DNA from: an uncultured Planctomycetaceae bacterium
GTDB lineage: Bacteria > Planctomycetota > Planctomycetia > Pirellulales > Lacipirellulaceae
NCBI GenBank assembly: GCA_937860165.1
Contig: CALMBE010000655.1
Coordinates: forward strand, 1-5,633
Reading direction: 5' to 3'
Length of the DNA: 5,633 nt
The notes beneath the pieces are model-generated. The model worked only from the letters and a program-made list of their open reading frames with translations, did no database searches and was not told where the DNA came from. Position numbers and translations under genes: made by a program. Positions 1 to 5,423 of the stretch are shown here, piece by piece. Position 1 is the stretch's first letter; the number at the start of each line of letters is the position of its first letter.

Positions 1-605
1 CTGAATCCCATTAACCACAAAACCAAAGCTTCCGAAGGTCTTAATCCGACATCGTAAATTGGAAATACGTTATCCACGCCAGGGTCTGTAATATTGCTCT
101 GGTCTTTGTCATTTCTACTTGGAGGGTTTGTGCCAAGATTTGTAAATAGCTCAGTGGAACGATTATGAGATTTCCTTAGAAAGCGAACCACATTGTTAGC
201 ATTCAGTTTCTTCTCTACATTTGTTAACCCAAGTAGACTCGAAGAATTCGGAAAAACATTCGGCGGATACGCACCATACTTCAACTTAAACTCCTCGAGT
301 GCCTGACTAAGCTGGCCGATCTCGGTCGTGATGGCGGCCCGTTTCGCGGCGTTCAGGGCGTTCATCGCCCCGGCGGTGATGAGACTCGCCAGGATGGCGA
401 TGATCGTGATGACGACCAGGAGCTCGGTGAGCGTAAAGGCGCTAGGTGCTAGGCGCTGGGCGCTAGTTCGGAAGTCTTGGCGAGCCCCCAGACGTAAGTC
501 GGGGGAGGCGATAGGCGCAAGGAACCGAGTGCGACCGTTTTGATCTCGAATTTCAACCAGCGCCTGGCAACTAGCGCCAAGCGCCTTTTCTTTTTCCCTT
601 TTCAT
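1..605 (-). CDS. type IV prepilin-like protein, 3' end beyond the window
   Basis: This is probably a pilin or minor pilin-like subunit, inserted in the inner membrane, cleaved by a prepilin peptidase and assembled by the motor genes upstream. The open frame begins at ATG 603-605, seven bases after AGGAG, and gives 201 codons with no stop before the edge. Residues 57-66 read FTLTELLVVI, the class III prepilin motif with Glu at +5; the hydrophobic helix continues to about residue 79. Then come a helix-like stretch (about 80-108), YGAYPPN (110-116), and a variable tail ending in EALVLWLMGF. The -1 residue is Ala, not the commoner Gly. The leader before the cleavage site is 56 residues, against the usual 6-25, and contains no ATG, GTG or TTG codon for a later start; part of it is encoded by a heptamer-repeat element (438-585). 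Base composition drops sharply after about residue 102. Class is confident; the exact role (major pilin, minor pilin, pseudopilin) is not. Confidence 0.85.
   Translation of the reverse strand, partial: MKREKEKALGASCQALVEIRDQNGRTRFLAPIASPDLRLGARQDFRTSAQRLAPSAFTLTELLVVITIIAILASLITAGAMNALNAAKRAAITTEIGQLSQALEEFKLKYGAYPPNVFPNSSSLLGLTNVEKKLNANNVVRFLRKSHNRSTELFTNLGTNPPSRNDKDQSNITDPGVDNVFPIYDVGLRPSEALVLWLMGF
438..585. repeat. paired inverted heptamer-repeat element inside the prepilin leader
   Basis: Four tandem 7-mers at 438-465 (GGCGCTA, GGTGCTA, GGCGCTG, GGCGCTA) face four at 558-585 (CAGCGCC, TGGCAAC, TAGCGCC, AAGCGCC), which are their reverse complement type. The outer ends form a short inverted repeat (AAAGGCGCT at the left, AGCGCCTTTT at the right). 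The 92-base spacer holds a GC-rich hairpin at 485-505. The whole unit lies within the open frame of the prepilin and encodes most of residues 7-56. The architecture matches the repeats at 823-918 and 2261-2351, with a different heptamer sequence. It resembles the short tandemly repeated repetitive sequences described in cyanobacteria; that link is by form only. Confidence 0.75.
485..505. repeat. GC-rich palindrome within the prepilin leader
   Basis: On the plus strand CCCCC, a bulged A, GAC, a GTAA loop, GTC and GGGGG form an 8-bp hairpin stem with one bulged base. It lies near the middle of the heptamer-flanked segment. It may be a separate small repeat or the core of the element. No T tract follows on either strand, so it does not look like an intrinsic terminator. 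Confidence 0.55.
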
Positions 606-612
606 ATTCTTT

Positions 613-617
613 CTCCT
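613..617 (-). promoter_or_regulatory. Shine-Dalgarno sequence of the prepilin gene
   Basis: AGGAG lies seven bases before ATG 603-605, an ideal distance. It is the only strong ribosome binding site in the window. It decides the start, because no other usual start codon lies between this ATG and the prepilin cleavage motif, and it makes the long leader hard to dismiss as a mis-called start. Confidence 0.75.
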
Positions 618-731
618 GCTAGCTAAAACTCCGTGCAAATCACGTGCGCATCTGGCCCGTGGCTAATTTTTCCCGATATTTTCCGGGGAATTCACCCTGA
701 AACCGGCAAAGCGTCTCAGAATGCGAACTTC

Positions 732-766
732 ACCCCCTCATCCTGGGGGTTTTTGTCATCACCCCC
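732..766. other. alternative GC-rich hairpins, terminator-like on the plus strand
   Basis: ACCCCC occurs at 732-737 and 761-766 with GGGGGT between them at 745-750, so the central block can pair with either neighbour but not both. On the plus strand, the stem 732-737/745-750 with a 7-base loop is followed by TTTT and so looks like a short intrinsic terminator, though no plus-strand gene precedes it. On the minus strand it lies in the presumed 5' leader of the prepilin mRNA, about 130 to 160 bases before the start codon, where switching between the two stems could affect transcription or mRNA stability. That role is inference. Confidence 0.4.
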
Positions 767-822
767 GACAAGTTCGACGTGCTGTCGATGCAGTTAATTG
801 TAGCGGAATGGAGCAGGGGATT

Positions 823-918
823 AGTCGAGAGTCTAGTGTCAAGGGTCTAGAGCCAGACTTCGTATTCTGTGGCTATTAGCTTTTCTGGCTCTCGACTCTC
901 CGCTCTCGACTCTCCACT
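823..918. repeat. paired inverted heptamer-repeat element at the end of pilC
   Basis: Five tandem 7-mers at 823-857 (AGTCGAG, AGTCTAG, TGTCAAG, GGTCTAG, AGCCAGA) face five at 884-918 (TCTGGCT, CTCGACT, CTCCGCT, CTCGACT, CTCCACT) across a 26-base spacer. The inner arms 845-857 and 884-896 pair at 12 of 13 positions, so the transcript can fold into a long hairpin just after pilC. The last heptamer overlaps the pilC stop codon (917-919), so the repeat reaches exactly to the end of the gene. Confidence 0.75.
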
Positions 919-2245
919 ACCCTGTCAAGCCGTTAATCAATTCCACTAGCGGAATAAACAGCGCGATCACGATGAAACCCACGGCACCACCTAGGAACAA
1001 GATCAGCAACGGTTCCATCAACTTCGTAAGGCCATCGGTGAGCACCGCGACTTCGTCGTCGTAAGTGTCGGCAACCTTGTAGAGCATCGTGTCGAGCTCG
1101 CCGGTTTCTTCGCCGACGTCGACCATGTTGACCACAATGTCGTCGACGATCCGCTGCCGATATTTCATCATGTAAATGAGAATTCCCACAGGACCGCCGA
1201 TGAAGCAAAACCAAAAGAACGCGGCCACGGGGTGAAAACTGAGTTTCGAGTATTCCTTCATGGGCTGTGCGATGGCATCCCCTTCGCGGATCCGTTCGCT
1301 CACCTTGCCAAAAAGTCGCTCGAAGACCGCGTTGCCGGTAGTCTCGCGGGTAATGTTGAGGGCTTCGAGAATCGGCACGCCGGAGGAAATCAGCGTTCCC
1401 AGGGTCCGCGAGGTGCGGGCCATGATGTTCTTCTCGATCAAGTTGCCGAAGATTGGGACCTTGATCACGAACTGGTCCCAACCCATGCGTCCCGCTTTGA
1501 ATTTGCGGATGAGTTTGATCGTGAGCCAAATCGCCACCGGCACGCCGGGGATGAGGTACCAAAAGTTCACGCACCAATTGGAAAAGGCGATCAAGTAGAC
1601 GGTCATCAACGGCAATTCGAGCTCGAAGTCGTCGAAAATCGCCTGAAAACTCGGTACGATCTTGATCATGATGAACGTCAAAATACCGACGGCCACCGTC
1701 ACGACGACCACCGGGTAGATCATCGCCCCTTTGACTTTGCGCTTGAGGGATTCAGCCCGTTCCTTGAAGTCGGCCAAGCGCTGGAGGATCGTTTCGAGGG
1801 CACCACCCGCCTCGCCCGCCTTGATCATGTTTACATACAATCGGTCAAACGCCTTGGGGGCCTTAGCCATCGCTTCGGAGAGCGTATCGCCCGCTTCGAT
1901 AGCTTCGCAGGTATCTTCCAGCGAGTATTTGAGTCGCCCCGGCTTGGATTGTTCGCCGAGAATCCGCAGCGAGCGCAAGATCGGCAGGCCCGCATCTTGG
2001 AGAATGGAGAGTTGGCGGGTGAAGGCGGTGAGGTCCTTGGATTTAACGCCGCCGAACACAAAGCCGCGTTTCTTTCGGCCCGGGCCAGTTTCGGATTTCT
2101 TGCGGGCCTTCTTGACCGAGATCTTGGTGACGAAGTAACCCATTTGCCGAATCGTGGCTTGGGCATCTTCTTCGGTCGGGGCTTCGATCACATCCTTGAT
2201 CTCGGCACCGGTCGAATCCATCGCTTCGAATTGAAAAGTAGGCAT
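917..2245 (-). CDS. pilC: type IV pilus / type II secretion inner-membrane platform protein PilC/GspF
   Basis: PilC is the polytopic inner-membrane platform that couples the cytoplasmic ATPases to pilin insertion and removal. The 442-residue protein has an N-terminal region (1-42), a basic linker (about 43-70), a first GspF domain from SKDLTAFTRQL (69-79), a membrane helix at about 176-198, a short extracytoplasmic loop, a second helix at about 226-246, a second GspF domain from about 276, and a C-terminal helix at about 409-435. The conserved signature VDVGEETGELDTMLYKVA (375-392) is intact. The family is usually about 400-410 residues. The excess is explained by about 33 extra residues (332-364), including a hydrophobic stretch FFWFCFIGGPVGILIYMM, inside the second domain where related proteins pass directly from the QPM-type segment to the VDVGEETG region. 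The start ATG 2243-2245 has no Shine-Dalgarno (TTCTCCC precedes it). It lies 106 bases after pilB and is likely co-transcribed. Confidence 0.95.
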   Translation of the reverse strand: MPTFQFEAMDSTGAEIKDVIEAPTEEDAQATIRQMGYFVTKISVKKARKKSETGPGRKKRGFVFGGVKSKDLTAFTRQLSILQDAGLPILRSLRILGEQSKPGRLKYSLEDTCEAIEAGDTLSEAMAKAPKAFDRLYVNMIKAGEAGGALETILQRLADFKERAESLKRKVKGAMIYPVVVVTVAVGILTFIMIKIVPSFQAIFDDFELELPLMTVYLIAFSNWCVNFWYLIPGVPVAIWLTIKLIRKFKAGRMGWDQFVIKVPIFGNLIEKNIMARTSRTLGTLISSGVPILEALNITRETTGNAVFERLFGKVSERIREGDAIAQPMKEYSKLSFHPVAAFFWFCFIGGPVGILIYMMKYRQRIVDDIVVNMVDVGEETGELDTMLYKVADTYDDEVAVLTDGLTKLMEPLLILFLGGAVGFIVIALFIPLVELINGLTG

Positions 2246-2260
2246 GGGAGAACCAGAGTG

Positions 2261-2351
2261 AGTTGTCAGTGGTCCGTGGTCCGTGGAAAGTTGTCGGAGC
2301 CTCTACTTATGGATTAGGCCACTGACAACTGACCACGGACGACGGACAATT
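2261..2351. repeat. paired inverted heptamer-repeat element between pilB and pilC
   Basis: Five tandem 7-mers at 2261-2295 (AGTTGTC, AGTGGTC, CGTGGTC, CGTGGAA, AGTTGTC) face five at 2317-2351 (GGCCACT, GACAACT, GACCACG, GACGACG, GACAATT) across a 21-base spacer. GTTGTCAGTGG at 2262-2272 is the exact reverse complement of 2319-2329. The element fills nearly the whole gap: it touches the pilB stop codon (2352-2354) and ends 15 bases before the pilC start. Confidence 0.8.
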
Positions 2352-4067
2352 CTATCCCTCGATAATTGTTTCGCGGACCACCTCTTCGGCGGTGGTCAGC
2401 CCTTCAAAGGCAAATTTCATACCGGCATCCCGGAGGGTGAGCATGCCACCCTTCTGGGCTGCTAGACGGATCTCGTCGGTCGAGGAGTTTTTCATGATCA
2501 GCTCGCGGAGCTCGTTATTCATGACCATCAACTCGAACAACCCGACGCGGCCCTTATATCCAGTATTGTTACAATTTTCGCAGCCAGAGCCACGATAAAA
2601 TTTCTTTCCCCGCAAATGTTCGGCTGTAAGCTCCAAATCGTCGAGAACTTCCTTGTTCGGGACATACTCCTCGCGGCATTTGACGCAAATCCGCCGAACC
2701 AGCCGCTGGGCCAAAATCGCCTCGACCGTGGCGGTAATCAGGAAGGTGGGAACCCCCATGTCCTTCAGGCGGGTGATCGTGCTGGGGGCGTCGTTGGTAT
2801 GGAGCGTGCTAAACACCATGTGGCCGGTGAGTGACGCCTGGACCGCGATTTCGGCGGTTTCTAGGTCCCGAATCTCGCCGACCAGGATCTTGTCGGGATC
2901 TTGCCGCAGGATCGATCGCAGGCACTGGGCAAAAGTGTTTCCAATCGCGGCGTCGATCGGTACCTGGATAATCCCTTCCATGTCGTATTCGACGGGGTCT
3001 TCGGTCGTGATGAGCTTGTCTTCGATGACATTAAGCTCGTTCAGGGCAGAATACAAGGTCGTCGTTTTTCCGGAACCCGTCGGGCCAGTCACCAGGACAA
3101 TGCCATTGGGCTTATGGATGGCAACGCGGAATTCGGCCACGAGATCGCCAGTCATGCCGACTTTGTTCAGGTCGAGCGAAACCACCGACCGGTCGAGCAC
3201 CCGCATGACGACGCTCTCGCCGAACATCGTCGGCAGCACGCTCACCCGCAGATCGACCGGGTGACCACCGACCGTGAGCTCGATCCGACCATCTTGGGGC
3301 AACCGGCGCTCGGCGATGTCGAGATTGGCCATCACTTTGATGCGCGTGGTGATCGCGAAAGCCAAGTGCCGGGGAGGCGGAACCATTTCGTACAGCACCC
3401 CGTCGGCCTTGATGCGAATCCGGAATTCGTCCTCGAAGGGCTCGAAATGCAAATCGCTGGCATGGTCTTTGATCGCCAACAGCAGCACCATGTTCAAGAG
3501 TTTTCGCACCGGGGCACTGTCGGCCATCGCCTCGACGCTGGCCAGGTCGACGCTGTTTCCCTCGGCAGCAGCCACTGCGGCGGCGAGCGCTTTGTCGGTT
3601 TCCAGATCGGCGACGATGCTCTCGACGCTTTCGGTATTTTCGCCGTAATAGCGATCCAGGGCCGCGAGCACTGCCGGCTCGGTGGCCACCACCACCCGGA
3701 TCGTGAAACCCAGGAAGGTCCGCAATTCGTCCTGGACACTTAGGTTCTGGGGGTCGCACATGGCAATGGTCAGCGTATCCCCGTCGAATTCGATCGGGAC
3801 AATCCGATACATCTGAGCCATCGGCTCGGTTACTTTGGAGAGCGTCTCGGGAGTGATCGTCAAATCCCCCAGCGCGATCGTCCGCATCGAGAGTTGCTCG
3901 CCCAGGGCCTGGGCCAATTGGTCGTCGTTGACCAATCCCATGTCCATCGCCACTTGGCCCAATAACTGGCCAGGACGTTGTTCCTGCTCCTCGACCAACA
4001 GCTCGAGCTGTTCGTCGGAGATGTATCCGAGATCGACCAGGATTTGTCCGATGCGACGTAAAGCCAT
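2352..4067 (-). CDS. pilB: PilB/GspE-type pilus assembly ATPase (complete copy)
   Basis: This is a cytoplasmic hexameric ATPase of the secretion-motor superfamily, expected to drive pilin polymerisation through PilC. The 571 residues are normal for the family. Residues 5-28 and 35-58 form two MshEN-like repeats (RIGQILVDLG and LLGQVAMDMG at their starts), followed by the rest of the N-terminal domain to about 140, an Ala-rich linker (about 145-182), and the ATPase core from about 184. The core shows SDLHFEP (204-210), Walker A GPTGSGKT (328-335), Asp box TTEDPVEY (354-361), Walker B ILVGEIRD (394-401) and His box TGHMVFSTLHTNDA (414-427). Cys 461, 464, 496 and 499 (CVKC, CENC) make the zinc-binding tetracysteine motif of PilB/GspE, which PilT lacks. 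ATG 4065-4067 is chosen because an in-frame TGA lies upstream with no other usual start between. There is no Shine-Dalgarno; CCCTTCTC and a heptamer array abut the start. PilB, GspE and MshE cannot be separated on motifs alone; neighbouring pilT favours PilB. Confidence 0.94.
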   Translation of the reverse strand: MALRRIGQILVDLGYISDEQLELLVEEQEQRPGQLLGQVAMDMGLVNDDQLAQALGEQLSMRTIALGDLTITPETLSKVTEPMAQMYRIVPIEFDGDTLTIAMCDPQNLSVQDELRTFLGFTIRVVVATEPAVLAALDRYYGENTESVESIVADLETDKALAAAVAAAEGNSVDLASVEAMADSAPVRKLLNMVLLLAIKDHASDLHFEPFEDEFRIRIKADGVLYEMVPPPRHLAFAITTRIKVMANLDIAERRLPQDGRIELTVGGHPVDLRVSVLPTMFGESVVMRVLDRSVVSLDLNKVGMTGDLVAEFRVAIHKPNGIVLVTGPTGSGKTTTLYSALNELNVIEDKLITTEDPVEYDMEGIIQVPIDAAIGNTFAQCLRSILRQDPDKILVGEIRDLETAEIAVQASLTGHMVFSTLHTNDAPSTITRLKDMGVPTFLITATVEAILAQRLVRRICVKCREEYVPNKEVLDDLELTAEHLRGKKFYRGSGCENCNNTGYKGRVGLFELMVMNNELRELIMKNSSTDEIRLAAQKGGMLTLRDAGMKFAFEGLTTAEEVVRETIIEG

Positions 4068-4070
4068 GAG

Positions 4071-4112
4071 AAGGGGTTTGGGGGCTAGGGGTTTGGATCT
4101 GGGGACTGGGGG
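4071..4112. repeat. single heptamer-repeat array before pilB
   Basis: Six tandem degenerate 7-mers: AAGGGGT, TTGGGGG, CTAGGGG, TTTGGAT, CTGGGGA, CTGGGGG. On the coding strand they read as CCCCAG/CCCCTAG-like units. Unlike the other sites, no facing second array is present; the REP-like pair at 4121-4187 begins eight bases further on instead. The array ends three bases before the pilB start codon, in the place where a Shine-Dalgarno would be expected. Confidence 0.7.
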
Positions 4113-4120
4113 AATAATCT

Positions 4121-4187
4121 GTCATTCCCGCGTAGGCGGGAATCTAGTTTGTGATAAGTTCTGGGTTCCCGTCTTCGCGAGAAAGAC
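4121..4187. repeat. REP-like inverted pair (REPIN-like)
   Basis: A 27-base unit at 4121-4147, starting GTCATTCCCGCG and itself a small palindrome (ATTCCCGC/GCGGGAAT around GTAG), is followed after 13 bases by a degenerate inverted copy at 4161-4187; 21 of 27 positions match. The motif GTCATTCCCGCG..GGCGGGAATC is a widespread extragenic palindrome, close to the dRS3 repeat of Neisseria and similar repeats in other proteobacteria. Two such units facing each other make a REPIN, the form mobilised by RAYT transposases. No RAYT gene is in the window. The right copy has decayed more, suggesting an old insertion. Confidence 0.75.
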
Positions 4188-4220
4188 AATCGATGAACGG
4201 GTGTACTAAACTGTCCTTTT

Positions 4221-5324
4221 CTATTCAGCCGCTGGGGGTGGTTCGTCGAAGACTCCGCGTTCGGCGGAAGCAATGCGGCGGGCCAGATCATCCGGCAAGT
4301 TCGCTTTGGCAAGGACATCTTCTTTGGTCACGATTTCATTCTTCCAGTGCTCGAAGAGGTGGTCGTCCAGGAGTTGCATCCCGTATTTCGATCCGGTTTG
4401 AATCGAAGAAGTGATGCGGAAGATCTTGTTCTCACGGATCAGGTTGGCAATACCAGGGGTCACGACCAAGGTTTCAAACGCTGCCACGCGACCCCCGCCG
4501 ATCTTGGGGACCAACTGCTGGGCCAGAATGCCGATGATCGAAGTCGCGAGCTGGGTTCTGATTTGATCCTGCTGATTCGTGGGGAAAACGTCGATAATAC
4601 GGTTGATCGTGCCGGCAGCACTACTGGTGTGCAGCGTGGCAAAGACAACGTGCCCGGTTTCTGCCGCCGTGATCGCGGCTTCGATTGTTTCGAGATCGCG
4701 CATTTCGCCGACGAGAATCACGTCGGGGTCTTGTCGCAAGGCTCGGCGAATGGCCTCGGCAAACGAAGTAACGTCCACTCCGACTTCGCGCTGGTTGATC
4801 GTCGACTTGCGGTGATTGTGATAGAACTCGATGGGGTCTTCGATGGTGATAATATGGTGGTCCACCGTCGAATTGATGTAGTCGATCATCGCCGCCAGTG
4901 AGGTTGACTTGCCCGAACCCGTGGGCCCCGTCACCAACACCAATCCGCGCGGGCGCATGATCATGTCCTTGAACACCAGCGGGATCTTGAGTTGATCCAT
5001 GCTCATCAGGTGGATTGGAATCTGCCGCAACACCATGGCCACGTTACCGCGCTGTCGGAAAATCGACACCCGGAATCGAGCTTGATCACCAAAGGCGAAG
5101 CCAAAGTCAGCGCTGCCCGTCTCTTGGAATTCTTGTTGGCAGCGGTCGGGAGTGATGCTTTTCATCAGACCGATCGTGTCGGCAGGTTCGAGCACCTTGG
5201 TTTTGAGTTTCTGCATGTGCCCATGCAGCCGCAACACAGGGGGTTGCCCCACCGTGATGTGCAAGTCACTCGCCCCTTGTTTGACTTGGGCCGAGAGCAG
5301 TTTGTCGATAAGTATCGTGCCCAT
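4221..5324 (-). CDS. pilT: type IV pilus retraction ATPase PilT
   Basis: PilT is the cytoplasmic hexameric ATPase that powers pilus disassembly and twitching motility. Numbered from MGTILIDKLL the protein has 367 residues, in the normal range. It shows ASDLHITVGQPP (18-29), Walker A GPTGSGKS (133-140), Asp box TIEDPIEF (160-167), the ALRQDPD segment (195-201), Walker B ILVGEMRD (203-210), and His box TGHVVFATLHTSSA (223-236). It lacks the tetracysteine motif, which separates it from PilB/GspE. The C-terminal AIRNLIRE retraction signature appears as GIANLIRE (291-298). I chose ATG 5322-5324, preceded by AGGG four bases away, over an in-frame TTG at 5355-5357, because family members begin close to the LIDKLL segment; the Shine-Dalgarno spacing is short, so the site is weak. 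It sits between two PilB-type ATPases, 96 bases after the first and 153 bases before the second. Confidence 0.95.
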   Translation of the reverse strand: MGTILIDKLLSAQVKQGASDLHITVGQPPVLRLHGHMQKLKTKVLEPADTIGLMKSITPDRCQQEFQETGSADFGFAFGDQARFRVSIFRQRGNVAMVLRQIPIHLMSMDQLKIPLVFKDMIMRPRGLVLVTGPTGSGKSTSLAAMIDYINSTVDHHIITIEDPIEFYHNHRKSTINQREVGVDVTSFAEAIRRALRQDPDVILVGEMRDLETIEAAITAAETGHVVFATLHTSSAAGTINRIIDVFPTNQQDQIRTQLATSIIGILAQQLVPKIGGGRVAAFETLVVTPGIANLIRENKIFRITSSIQTGSKYGMQLLDDHLFEHWKNEIVTKEDVLAKANLPDDLARRIASAERGVFDEPPPAAE

Positions 5325-5404
5325 ATTTCCCTGTTCACTTGAGGGATGCGATGCCAACCAGCCTCTGACAAGCGACCGCTGCCCTGAACCTCCATTCTAT
5401 CAGC

Positions 5405-5423
5405 TAGCGGACAAAATCCGCTA
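5405..5423. repeat. perfect 7-bp hairpin enclosing the upstream ATPase stop codon
   Basis: TAGCGGA (5405-5411), CAAAA (5412-5416) and TCCGCTA (5417-5423) form a perfect inverted repeat. In the transcript the stem begins with the TAG stop codon of the upstream ATPase gene (5421-5423). No T tract follows on the minus strand, so it is not a standard terminator; it may stabilise or process the mRNA between the ATPase and pilT. Seven base pairs is short enough for chance to remain possible. Confidence 0.45.

Larger units (their letters stand above)
606..916 (-). other. 311-base gap between pilC and the prepilin gene
   Basis: This is the widest gap in the operon. From the pilC side it holds the heptamer-repeat pair (823-916), an unremarkable stretch (767-822), a set of alternative hairpins (732-766), a leader-like stretch with an imperfect TTCCC/GGGAA inverted repeat near 671-691, and the Shine-Dalgarno of the prepilin gene. 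Its width suggests the prepilin may have its own promoter, but I could not find a convincing -35/-10 pair on the minus strand. No coding frame of interest was seen on either strand. Confidence 0.5.

Noticed and set aside
328..543. Plus-strand 71-codon frame at the left end
   Set aside because: It is antisense to the conserved prepilin helix and the repeat-derived leader; the product is low-complexity Arg/Ala-rich.
438..585. Facing arrays considered as the ends of an insertion sequence
   Set aside because: No transposase frame and no clear target-site duplication can be seen; at most this is a non-autonomous or locally generated element.
640..720. Possible sigma-70-type promoter before the prepilin gene
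   Set aside because: TTGCCG-like and TATATT/AATAT-like hexamers can be found, but none at an acceptable 16-18 base spacing with good matches, so no promoter is called.
823..918. Heptamer arrays considered as a CRISPR array
   Set aside because: Units are 7 bases with no unique spacers between them; no cas gene is present.
1232..2317. Long plus-strand open frame of 361 codons opposite pilC
   Set aside because: It lies wholly antisense to a clear PilC, its product is rich in His, Arg, Asp and Gly without domains, and it ends inside the repeat element; it is a shadow of a GC-rich gene.
3112..4125. Minus-strand 337-codon frame and the plus-strand 280-codon frame at 2901-3743
   Set aside because: Both overlap the complete PilB-type ATPase in other frames; the products are Arg/Gly/Pro- or His-rich without recognisable motifs.
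5325..5357. TTG start giving PilT eleven extra residues
   Set aside because: The added residues have no counterpart in the usual PilT N-terminus, no ribosome binding site precedes the TTG, and ATG 5322-5324 lies just before the conserved LIDKLL segment.
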